NCBI GenBank assembly: GCA_000785145.2
Contig: JSZA02000069.1
Span: 1 to 36,080, forward strand
DNA length: 36,080 nt
Reading direction: 5' to 3'
Source of the DNA: Candidatus Thiomargarita nelsonii
GTDB taxonomy: Bacteria; Pseudomonadota; Gammaproteobacteria; Beggiatoales; Beggiatoaceae
Each line of letters starts with the position of its first letter. Position 1 is the stretch's first letter. Under the pieces are notes generated by a model. It saw only the letters and a list, made by a program, of their open reading frames with translations. It made no database searches and was not told the origin of the DNA. Below are positions 1 through 5,956 of this stretch, piece by piece. The translations under genes were made by a program, and so were the position numbers.

Positions 1-402
1 GATCATTTCTGCTCGCTCTTGGGTTTCTTCAACCTGTTCTTGTATGATCTCTGAGGCTTCTAAGATTTCAGGTCGTCCGCTCCCCTTTAAATACGGTGTA
101 AAGGGTAACAAGCCCAAGAGTTCTTTTTGTTTTATTTCCTCATAAGCTCGTATTTTATCCGTACTGTTCCAAAATTCTGCTGTCCTAATTGCTGACTTTT
201 GGTGTCTGGATCAAGATTAATCCGCGTAATGAACGAAACAACCGTTGGTTTAGCTTCGCTGACCAGAGGAGCGGGAAATCCGCGGAGCGAAATTCCCGAA
301 ACAACCGTTGAGGTTTTCACCTTTTTCTTTTTTGTTTTTCGTTTGATCAAAAAGTTATAATCCAAAATCCGTTCGTCTATCGTGTCATCATAAGCGGTTT
401 TT
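1..402 (-). pseudogene. Rpn/PD-(D/E)XK nuclease-family gene, degenerate partial copy
   Basis: The minus strand matches, almost base for base, the middle of the complete Rpn-family gene at 5957-6946 (plus-strand 1-147 corresponds to about 6273-6415). The C-terminal end lies beyond the left edge of the window. A deletion of about 22 bases near 147 shifts the frame. A hairpin repeat interrupts the gene at about 223-311, between the residues matching KVKT and INLDPDTK. The N-terminal half is gone after about 402. In this family (often annotated as Rpn or transposase_31) the PD-(D/E)XK fold acts as a DNA nuclease. This copy cannot make a full protein. Its likeness to the downstream copy points to segmental duplication. 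Confidence 0.85.
223..311. repeat. Hairpin repeat, TTTCGGGAA family, inserted in Rpn copy
   Basis: Direct CGAAACAACCGTTG-type ends flank an inverted core (GCGGGAAATCCGC, ATTCCCGAAAC). Comparison with the intact gene at 6510-6530 shows that this block is an insertion. The same family recurs at 2866-3070 and 11957-12115. Confidence 0.7.
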
Positions 403-408
403 TATCGT

Positions 409-461
409 TCCCACGCGAGGCAAAGGAATGCCTGCTTGGACGCTCCGCGTCCTGCAAGAAT
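409..461. repeat. CGTTCCCACG...GGGAATGCCTG repeat, copy 1
   Basis: Diverged member of a repeat reading CGTTCCCACG, GGAATGCCTGC, TGGACGCTCC, GCGTCCTGC. Better-preserved copies are at 5853-5903 and 10575-10626. It is non-coding and dispersed and has hairpin potential. Confidence 0.7.
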
Positions 462-466
462 AATAT

Positions 467-983
467 CTATTTTATCCGACTAAATTCAACCCGACGATTT
501 TTGTTGCGTCCGACTTCCGTGGCATTGTTTTCAATTGGCTGAGTTTCGCCATAATATTTAATAATCAAGCGATGAGCCTCAATCCCATAGCTGAACACGA
601 GAAAATTTGGCTTGAGCGCGGTGTTTTGATAAAAACAGGTTGTATTCTTCACTGCCCTCATTGTCAGTATGTCCCGCAATTTATAGCCGGGCTTCTGCGA
701 GTCCGCCTTTGAGTGCTTTGGCATATTCGCGCAGTAGGGGATAAGATTCCTCTTTAATCGTGGCGGAATCAAAGTCGAAATGGATTTGGGCGCCCACTTT
801 GGGCTTATCGTCTCTAATGTCAGCTAAGCCTTTGTCAGGACCCATACTTTTTCTTTGGAACGGGCTTGTTGATAAGGCTTGGACGATTTCAGCTTCATTG
901 CTTGGAAAAACGAGTTCGTTGGCTAATGCAAGGGTATTTGTCAGTAATAGACTGGCGATAAAAAGTTGGGATATGGGGTTCAT
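467..983 (-). pseudogene. OmpA-family outer-membrane protein, frameshifted
   Basis: The gene starts at 983 with a signal peptide (MNPISQLFIASLLLTNTLALA) and runs into the start of an OmpA-like peptidoglycan-binding domain (GAQIHFDFDSATI). The frame is lost near 690. A second frame carries the expected GHTDNEGSEEYN and SKHRAQA segment. A third frame carries the C-terminal IKYYGETQPIENNATEVG and NRRVEFSRIK. All three pieces of the domain are therefore present in order but separated by at least two frameshifts. An intact OmpA-like lipoprotein or porin would anchor the outer membrane to the cell wall. The last 35 bases recur at 7050-7085 beside the second Rpn copy. Confidence 0.85.
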
Positions 984-1000
984 GGTTTTTTCCTCTGTTA

Positions 1001-1126
1001 TTAATGATGTTTAAATTCTAGCACATGAATACAGTTTTCGCATAATCCTTTTAGTCGTTGAGCCAGTACAGTAAAACTTTTGCCTTCCTCTGTGATCATT
1101 TCATTGTCATCTTCAATCTCTTTCAT
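1001..1126 (-). CDS. Small hypothetical protein (41 aa), possibly a gene remnant
   Basis: A 41-codon reading frame (starts MKEIEDDNEMITEEGKS, ends HVLEFKHH) lies 17 bases upstream of the OmpA-like pseudogene on the same strand. No clear ribosome binding site is visible. The frame upstream is closed by a stop, so it may be the tail of a decayed larger gene. I do not recognise a family. Coding status is uncertain. Confidence 0.25.
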   Translation of the reverse strand: MKEIEDDNEMITEEGKSFTVLAQRLKGLCENCIHVLEFKHH

Positions 1127-1196
1127 GCCTGGGTAGGTTTTTCATAAAATCCTGCCAATTTTAATTGCACGGCATTTTCAGGGGCCGATACCATGA

Positions 1197-1270
1197 CAGG
1201 GCAACCACTAGGGTGTTGCCCCTACAATATCAATTGCAGAGGGTAGGGGCAATCCTTTATGGTTGCCCTG
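1197..1270. repeat. GGGCAACC...GGTTGCCC hairpin element, copy 1
   Basis: Terminal inverted repeats begin CAGGGCAACCA and enclose GTTGCCCCTAC, CAATTGCAGAGGG and GGGGCAATCC. The same 73-74 bp element occurs in the opposite orientation at 8635-8707. Its arms are nested inside the element at 7494-7597. No target duplication is obvious. It looks like a small non-autonomous mobile hairpin. Confidence 0.85.
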
Positions 1271-1428
1271 TTTGAAAGTGGTATGGAACGTAACTGTTTG
1301 GACTCCAAAATAGGCATTCCCGAACAGAATTTCTTTACGAAAGAAACCCAGTAAGGGAATGATTAACAAGGTTGTATGATTCTTCGGCTTTGCGGCCTAC
1401 CAAATCTTTAACCGGGGTTGATATTCGG

Positions 1429-1446
1429 ATGGAGTCACCTCCATCT
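1429..1446 (-). other. Hairpin 3' of the DGR template repeat
   Basis: Read on the minus strand, the stem GATGGAG/CTCCATC closes a GTGA loop, a GNRA-type tetraloop. It sits about 65 bases 3' of the template repeat on its sense strand. In the Bordetella phage DGR a tetraloop hairpin lies downstream of the variable repeat. A hairpin beside the template could be part of the template RNA fold. Function is inferred. Confidence 0.45.
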
Positions 1447-1511
1447 CCGGAACTGGTCTGGACTCTTCTGAAGTACGCCAGGCAGATTCTCATCTACCCG
1501 TTCTGACTTTG

Positions 1512-1644
1512 AAGAGCGCGCGCCACGGATGACACAACCCGAAAGCCGTTGTTGTCGTTCCGTTCGTCCGAGTCGTTCCTGTTGCGGTTGGCGGTACGGG
1601 CGTTCCTCGGTTTGTTGTTCCACGAGCCGCCACGCAGCACTCGG
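1512..1644 (-). repeat. DGR template repeat (TR)
   Basis: The minus strand is homologous over its whole length to the 3' end of the target gene (VR, 3641-3768). Translated, it reads RVLRGGSWNNKPRNARTANR followed by NRNDSDERNDNNGFRVV. It is rich in AAC codons at the positions that vary. All twelve differences from the VR within the repeat body replace a TR adenine, which is the signature of adenine-specific mutagenic retrohoming. Next to the GGGT end the TR has five extra bases relative to the VR, at the place where the initiation-of-homing (IMH) sequences of TR and VR normally differ. It lies 26 bases downstream of the reverse transcriptase stop, so it would be transcribed with avd and RT. 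Confidence 0.95.
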
Positions 1645-1670
1645 AAGTGCCAGCCCCGTCTTTGCCCTCT

Positions 1671-2646
1671 CTAAAAAATGAGAGTCGCAAATATCTGTTC
1701 TCGCAGTCGCCAAGTGTCGCCGTGTTCCAAGTGAGCTACCCAGCTCCGAATGGATTGAGAAACTTTTCTCAGCGGGATTTTTTTATTGGCATAGTCTGCT
1801 TGTAGATTGCGTAATCGTCGTTTCGCTCGGCGTAGATTTTCAGTTCTGACTCGTATGCGATCCGGTAATATACGAAATCCTAGAAAATTAGCACCCTGTT
1901 TTGTTGCAAATAATTGGCTTTTTATCGGGTGATTTTTTAATCTTAATTTGGCTAGATAGTCTTCTATCGCTTTTTTGGCTTGTTTGAGTTGGGCCTCATT
2001 GTCTGAAAATAATGCATAATCATCGACATAACGTACATAAGGGACGATTTTTAGTTGTTCTTTGATAAAGTGATCGAATCCGTTGAGATAGACATTGGCG
2101 AAAAATTGGCTGGTGAGATTGCCAATTGGTAGCCCTCGCCGTCGTTGGTGGGCGGCATCGTCTCCCGGAAAGTGGGCTATCATCGGCTCCTGTTTGTTGC
2201 TGTTATCAATGATGGTGTCAATCAGCCAAAGTGTTTGGGGACATTTGATTTTGCGACGTAGCAGTGATTTTAAAATCGCATGATCAATACTCGGAAAGTA
2301 TTTTTGTATGTCGCATTGGAGTATGTAACGTTTTGAACGGGCATATTGAGTGAAACGGCGCAATGCGCGATGGGTGCCAAACCCCCAGCGATTGGCATAA
2401 GAATCGGCAATAAAGGTCCGCTCAAAAATGGGCATTATTATGTTGCACAGAGCATGGTGTACGACGCGATCTCTGTAAGGTGCTGCCGAAATGAGACGGG
2501 TTTTGGGCTCTTAGTTCTTCTTCAAAATGGTAGTTGAATTCTAGAACATTTTCCCGAAACCGTTTGCCGCGTTGCGCTTTTTTGGCAGATATAAATAAGT
2601 TGTTAAAGTCCGTTATTTGGTCAAATAAATTGCCGTATCGTTTCAT
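1671..2646 (-). pseudogene. DGR reverse transcriptase, disrupted by deletion/frameshift
   Basis: This is a retron/DGR-type reverse transcriptase that would copy the template-repeat RNA into mutated cDNA. The first frame starts at 2646 (MKRYGNLF..., KAQRGKRFRENVLEFNY). The second frame continues with EPKTRLISAAPYRDRVVHHA, FERTFIADSYANRWGFGTH, the DGR hallmark LPIGNLTSQFFANVYLN and the catalytic YVRYVDDYALF box, and ends with SWVAHLEHGDTWRLREQIF. Between EEEL and EPK roughly 25-30 residues normally present in the family are missing. The junction leaves a stop codon and a frame change, so no single frame spans the protein. The start overlaps the avd stop (ATGA). The catalytic half is intact, so the loss may be recent. 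An internal start at MPIFERTF would give only a truncated enzyme. Confidence 0.93.
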
Positions 2647-2843
2647 TTTCGCTGACGTTGTTGTTGTTTAATCCAAGCCCCCAGATCAGTGCCAATCCCG
2701 TTGAACAATCTATTTATGTATTGATACTGTTTTCTCGATATGAGTTCAAAATCGAGTAATAGGCGCGTTTGGTAACGTAAAATATCCATTTGGCTATTTA
2801 ATTTTTCTAATCGGACCAATTTTTCTTGCCCACTCCCGTTATT
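2643..2843 (-). pseudogene. avd: avd accessory protein of the DGR, C-terminal fragment
   Basis: The minus strand reads GQEKLVRLEKLNSQMDILRY followed by QTRLLLDFELISRKQY and IGTDLGAWIKQQQ. These are the last two helices of Avd (four-helix bundle, S23-like), including the typical G-x-x-L-G-x-W-I-K end. Avd forms a pentamer that binds RT and template RNA and is needed for retrohoming. The stop TGA overlaps the RT start ATG, a normal coupled arrangement. The first half is missing: an in-frame stop lies at 2844-2846, and just beyond it begins a cluster of TTTCGGGAA repeats that probably replaced the 5' end. Confidence 0.8.
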
Positions 2844-2865
2844 TTAAAAATAAAGCGAGATCAGT

Positions 2866-3070
2866 TGTTTCGGGAATTTCGCGGAGCGGATTTCCCGCAA
2901 CGAAGTCAGCGTAGCTAAACCCTCGACTGAGTTTAGCTACGCTGACTGAGTTTGACTGAGTTTCGGGAAATCCGCGTAGCTCCATTCCCGAAACAACGAA
3001 ATCATCACGTTTTTCAGTTGTTTCGGGAAATCCGCGTAGCTCCATTCCCGAAACAACGAAATCATCACAT
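2866..3070. repeat. Cluster of TTTCGGGAA / TTCCCGAAA hairpin repeats
   Basis: Three units are present. The last two are near-identical direct repeats of about 57 bases (GTTGTTTCGGGAAATCCGCG ... ATTCCCGAAACAACG ... AAATCATCAC). Each unit is itself an inverted repeat. The cluster lies at the broken end of avd and immediately before the plus-strand MutS-like gene, so it probably marks a rearrangement point. Confidence 0.8.
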
Positions 3071-3077
3071 TTTTATT

Positions 3078-3398
3078 ATGATAGCAAAAAAATTAATAAA
3101 TCGCTACAAGGAATTAAAGCAGCAAGTCCCTGATTGTATTTTAGTCATGCAAGTCGGCATTTTCATGCAAGTGATGAACGATGACGCACATACGATTGCT
3201 GAGCTCACTGGCCTTCAATTACAAATGGGTGGTGATGTCAATCAACCTGTCGTTGTAGGCGGTTTTCCTCATTCTGGCCTGAATAAATATGTTGGTCTTT
3301 TGGTCCGCGAAGGCCATTCCGTTGCCGTTGCGTTGCAGGATGAGCAAAAAGAGCGCCATATTCGAGAAATCATTAGGGTAGAAATTCAAAAATTATAG
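3078..3398 (+). CDS. MutS domain I-like small protein (DGR-associated type)
   Basis: The protein is 106 residues (MIAKKLINRYKELKQQVPD, ILVMQVGIFMQVMNDDA, GFPHSGLNKYVGLLVREGH, VAVALQDEQKERHIREI). The pattern 'vGdFyev..dDA..ia...gl' and the closing 'sVai.eQ' segment match the mismatch-recognition domain I of MutS, standing alone without the ATPase. From memory, stand-alone MutS-like proteins are one of the accessory types found beside DGR reverse transcriptases. If so, it may bind the heteroduplex made during homing; this is inference. It lies between the VR and avd but on the opposite strand from the other DGR genes. The start follows a repeat and has no good ribosome binding site. It is intact, unlike its neighbours. 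Confidence 0.75.
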   Translation: MIAKKLINRYKELKQQVPDCILVMQVGIFMQVMNDDAHTIAELTGLQLQMGGDVNQPVVVGGFPHSGLNKYVGLLVREGHSVAVALQDEQKERHIREIIRVEIQKL

Positions 3399-3419
3399 GA
3401 CTTACGCACTGAGTCAATG

Positions 3420-3482
3420 CCATTAAGCCTGTCCCGACGTTAGGAGGGTTCTAAGGGCAACCACAAGGGTGTTGCCCCTACT
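3420..3482. repeat. Remnants of CAATGCCATTAAG and GGGCAACC elements
   Basis: One end of the element family found at 3825-3972 (CAATGCCATTAAG) is followed by one arm of the GGGCAACC...TTGCCCCTAC hairpin. These are incomplete copies. The stretch 3399-3590 holds no gene that I can support. Confidence 0.6.
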
Positions 3483-3591
3483 TACCTTTCTGTTTTTTAA
3501 ATCCGTTTATTCCGCTAATCCGTTGTACTCATTATTATGGTCCTAAATTATAAAGGAAAAATGCCCAAAATCCCCAAAAAAAAATAGATCT

Positions 3592-3609
3592 GGGGGGCGG
3601 TAGCCCCCC
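3592..3609. other. GC-rich hairpin downstream of the variable repeat
   Basis: A perfect 7-bp stem GGGGGGC/GCCCCCC closes a 4-base loop. It lies about 30 bases 3' of the target-gene stop on the target's sense strand. This is close to where DGRs carry a hairpin/cruciform that promotes retrohoming in the Bordetella phage system. A short T-run follows on the minus strand (about 3576-3584), so it could equally end the target transcript. Confidence 0.6.
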
Positions 3610-3640
3610 CATACCCCCCGCGCGATAAGGGCAAAGGGCT

Positions 3641-3768
3641 AAGAGTCCGCGCCACGGATGACCCGAAAGCCGAGGTTGCCGAGCCGTTCGTCCGAGACGT
3701 TCCTGTTGCGGTAGGCGGTACGGGCGCTCCCCGGAATGTAGTTCCACGAGCCGCCACGCAGCACTCGG
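3641..3768 (-). repeat. DGR variable repeat (VR)
   Basis: The VR forms the 3' end of the caspase/FGE target gene and reads RVLRGGSWNYIPGSARTAYR followed by NRNVSDERLGNLGFRVI. Changed codons relative to the TR are AAC to TAC, AAA to ATT, AGG to GGG, AAC to AGC, AAC to TAC, GAC to GTC, AAC to CTC, GAC to GGC and AAC to CTC. That is twelve base changes, all at TR adenines, with G, C and T positions unchanged. The invariant GGSW and GFRV ends frame the diversified surface, as in C-type-lectin-fold DGR targets. The target stop codon TAG is at 3639-3641. Confidence 0.95.
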
Positions 3769-3824
3769 CGGTTTTCATCACCTCCCCTCCAAACTTGACC
3801 ATCTGTTGGTGCGCCTTTATAAGT

Positions 3825-3972
3825 CAATGCCATTAAGTTAAGCATAAATGCGTTTTTTTTGTAGGGTGGGTAGAGTGGAGCGAAACCCACCAACTCGTTG
3901 AAATTTTTAACAATGGTGGGTTTCGCTCTCGCTCTACCCACCCTACAAAAAAACCTTAACTTAATGGCATTG
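3825..3972. mobile_element. 148-bp hairpin element with CAATGCCATTAAGTTAAG ends in the target gene
   Basis: Perfect 18-bp terminal inverted repeats (CAATGCCATTAAGTTAAG) enclose an inverted core (TAGGGTGGGTAGAG..., CTCTACCCACCCTA). The flanks carry a 10-bp direct duplication, CTTTATAAGT, at 3815-3824 and 3973-3982. It is therefore a transposed element without coding capacity. The ends resemble those I remember for IS4 (TAATGCCGATCAGTTAAGG), and the 10-11 bp duplications also fit the IS4 family. This family assignment is inference. Confidence 0.9.
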
Positions 3973-4004
3973 CTTTATAAGTACGTACCATGCCAAGAAT
4001 CAGC

Positions 4005-4049
4005 TTTCGAGGTAAAAGTTTTTGCGGAGCAAAAACTTTTACCTCGAAA
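4005..4049. repeat. 45-base hairpin inserted in frame in the target gene
   Basis: The arms TTTCGAGGTAAAAGTTTTTG and its complement surround a GCGGAGC centre. The insertion adds 15 codons between the FGE residues GNAWEW and ADSWH without shifting the frame. A close relative forms the hairpin after the small metal-binding gene at 29355-29389. Confidence 0.75.
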
Positions 4050-5720
4050 CCATTCCCAAGCGTTGCCTAACATGTCATATAAGCCAAAGGCATTTGCTTT
4101 AAAATGACCGACTGGCGCAGTTCTTGCCTAACCGTCCGTGCATTTATGATGTGTCCAAGAAAAACCAGTGTTTTCTTTTTTTGAGGTTTTGTCATGGACA
4201 TTTGCATAACGACAAGCATCATCAGCATCATTGCCCCAATATCGCGCCGTTGTTGTGCCCGCTCTGGCGGCATACTCCCATTGCGCTTCGCTGGGCAGAC
4301 TGTATTGTTTGCCGGTTTGCTGACTTAACCATTTGGTATAAGCTGTCGCGTCATGCCAAGACACATTAATCACTGGACGATTGCCACGCCCCCAGCCTGA
4401 ATCTGAGGGCTTTTCTCTACCCGTCGCTTCAGCAAATTTGTCATATTCAGCAAACGTCACCTCATTTTGCCCCATCGCAAACCGTTTGATTGACACCATC
4501 AGCACCGGTTTTTCATCAGAATAACCACCACCTTGAATATCACCCATACGAAATGAACCGGCAGCAATCCACACCATTTTTGGTCCCAAGCCGCCATTTT
4601 GTAAACTATCACGGAAAACGGTACCCGGTTGACGACTGGGCTTTGGTGTCACCACGGGCTCAGTTTCCAACAAATATTCATAAGCCCGTAATTTCTGTGT
4701 TTCAGGATTCACCTTGCGTAAAGCCGCCATATATTGCAAAGCTTTTTGCTTGTGTCCACGAGCCACCCTGCTTTTTATCCAAGTCAGATATTTTTCTTCG
4801 ATTTGTTTTAAACCCTTTAAAGCTTTCGCATTATTGCGATCTTTTTTTAAGACTTCGCTATAACAATCTAAAGCGTTTCCACCTCTGCCCGTTGTCAAAC
4901 GATCCTCTTCAAAATGTATTTGACAGGTTCGCAATAAATCACTCACTTGCGGCTGCGATGAGGATCCACACCTGCTAAAACAAAATCGCTGCGTTAAAGA
5001 ATCTGACTTCCAAGGCACTTGAACGCCTTTCGTTTTCGCCACCACTTTTTTGGTGACTTGGGTTAACATGTCAAGTACACTCACATGAGACATATCACGC
5101 AAAGCGTCTAACAAATATTTTGTATAGATACTATTACGTTGACGAGTATCCCCAAGAGCGCCTGTATCGGGTGCCGTCGCATAAGCGATTAATGAGCCTG
5201 TCGGACTTTTCATTTCAGCTAAGCCTTTTTTATTGAGGCTTTTAATATTGGATTGATAGGGATTATCTCGACAAGCGTCCAATATGACAATATTGAGACC
5301 ATTATTGGCTTCTTCCATTTGGGCGAGCAAACGATTGGCATCTAAAGCTTCCCAAGGAATGTCGGCTGCTTTTTGAATTTTGGCATCGACGGGCACTAAA
5401 AAATTACGACCTTTGGCTTGCAAGCCGTGTCCCGAAAAATAAAATAAGCCGACACCCCTTTTCTGCGCTAGCCGGTCGCCAAAGGTTTGTATTGCTTCCG
5501 TCATGGCGCGATTGCTTAGGTTATGCTTTAAGATCACTTCAAAGCCTAGATTTTTGAGGACTTTTGCCATGTCGTCGGCATCGTTGACGGGATTATCCAG
5601 GGTGGGGACTGGTTTTTGATAGGCAGCGTTGCCTATGACTAGGCGTGCTGAGGCTTGAGCCGTTGTTAGCAGTAGGGTAATTAAAAAAATAATGGGGGGG
5701 TAACGTGACATGTGGTTGTT

Positions 5721-5726
5721 CTCCTT
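5721..5726 (-). promoter_or_regulatory. Ribosome binding site of the caspase/FGE gene
   Basis: AAGGAG on the minus strand lies nine bases before ATG 5711. It places the start there rather than at the upstream in-frame ATG at 5753. Confidence 0.7.
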
Positions 5727-5760
5727 TAGTGATACATCGTGCGTGTTTATCAAATTTTAG

Positions 5761-5903
5761 CAAGCGTAGGGTGCGTCCCACGCACCTTTTTGTCGGTGTC
5801 GATCAATTGTACGTTTTGATAGGGTGCGTAGGACGCACCCTACATTTGTTCTCGTTCCCACGCTCTGCGTGGGAATGCCTGCCTGGACGCTCCTGCGTCC
5901 TAC
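5761..5903. repeat. Dispersed repeats upstream of the target gene
   Basis: Two hairpins of the type TAGGGTGCGT...ACGCACCCTA (about 5764-5785 and 5820-5842) are followed by the CGTTCCCACGCTCTGCGTGG / GAATGCCTGCCTGGACGCTC repeat (5853-5903), which recurs at 10575-10626. No gene is present. Confidence 0.75.
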
Positions 5904-5924
5904 ACCTAATTTTGTTGTACTAAT

Positions 5925-5944
5925 GTCCAAGATAAATCTTGGAC
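5925..5944. repeat. GTCCAAGATAAATCTTGGAC palindrome, copy 1
   Basis: A perfect 20-base inverted repeat. The same unit or a one-base variant occurs at 19381-19400, 21551-21570 and 26817-26836, each near the end of a gene. It could act as a weak bidirectional terminator or be a dispersed repeat. Confidence 0.75.
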
Positions 5945-5956
5945 TCCTAACTGTTT

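Larger units (their letters stand above)
1127..1511. other. Non-coding stretch between small ORF and DGR template repeat
   Basis: It holds a hairpin repeat (1197-1270), then about 160 bases without a convincing gene, then the region immediately 3' of the template repeat. The latter includes a GTGA-loop hairpin (1429-1446) when read on the minus strand. This 3' flank probably belongs to the DGR template RNA. Confidence 0.5.
3639..5711 (-). pseudogene. DGR target: exported caspase-like protein with C-terminal FGE/C-type-lectin-like variable domain, disrupted
   Basis: The start at 5711 is favoured by AAGGAG nine bases upstream. A signal peptide (residues 1-22) leads into a C14 caspase-like domain with the catalytic dyad visible as His95 (FSGHG) and Cys147 (LDACRDNPY). 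A linker with a Cys-containing segment follows, then an FGE-sulfatase domain (WIAAGSFRMGD, NEVTFAEYDKF, YSLPSEAQWEYAARAGTTT). An in-frame TAG at 4128-4130 ends the main frame after HHKCTDG. The same frame continues with ARTAPVGHFKANAFGLYDM and GNAWEW, so this is a nonsense change. Two insertions follow: a 45-base hairpin kept in frame (4005-4049) and a 148-bp element (3825-3972). The tail (GAPTDGQVW, RRVLRGGSWN..., GFRVIRGADS) is the variable repeat. FGE-like folds of this type display variable residues for ligand binding. Confidence 0.9.

Noticed and set aside
1435..1713. Protein-coding frames across the template repeat
   Set aside because: The open frames there result from the repeat's composition. 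The sequence functions as a template copy of the target end and lacks a start with ribosome binding site.
2866..3070. CRISPR array suggested by regular repeats near the DGR
   Set aside because: The repeats are inverted hairpin units without unique spacers of constant length, and no cas genes are present.
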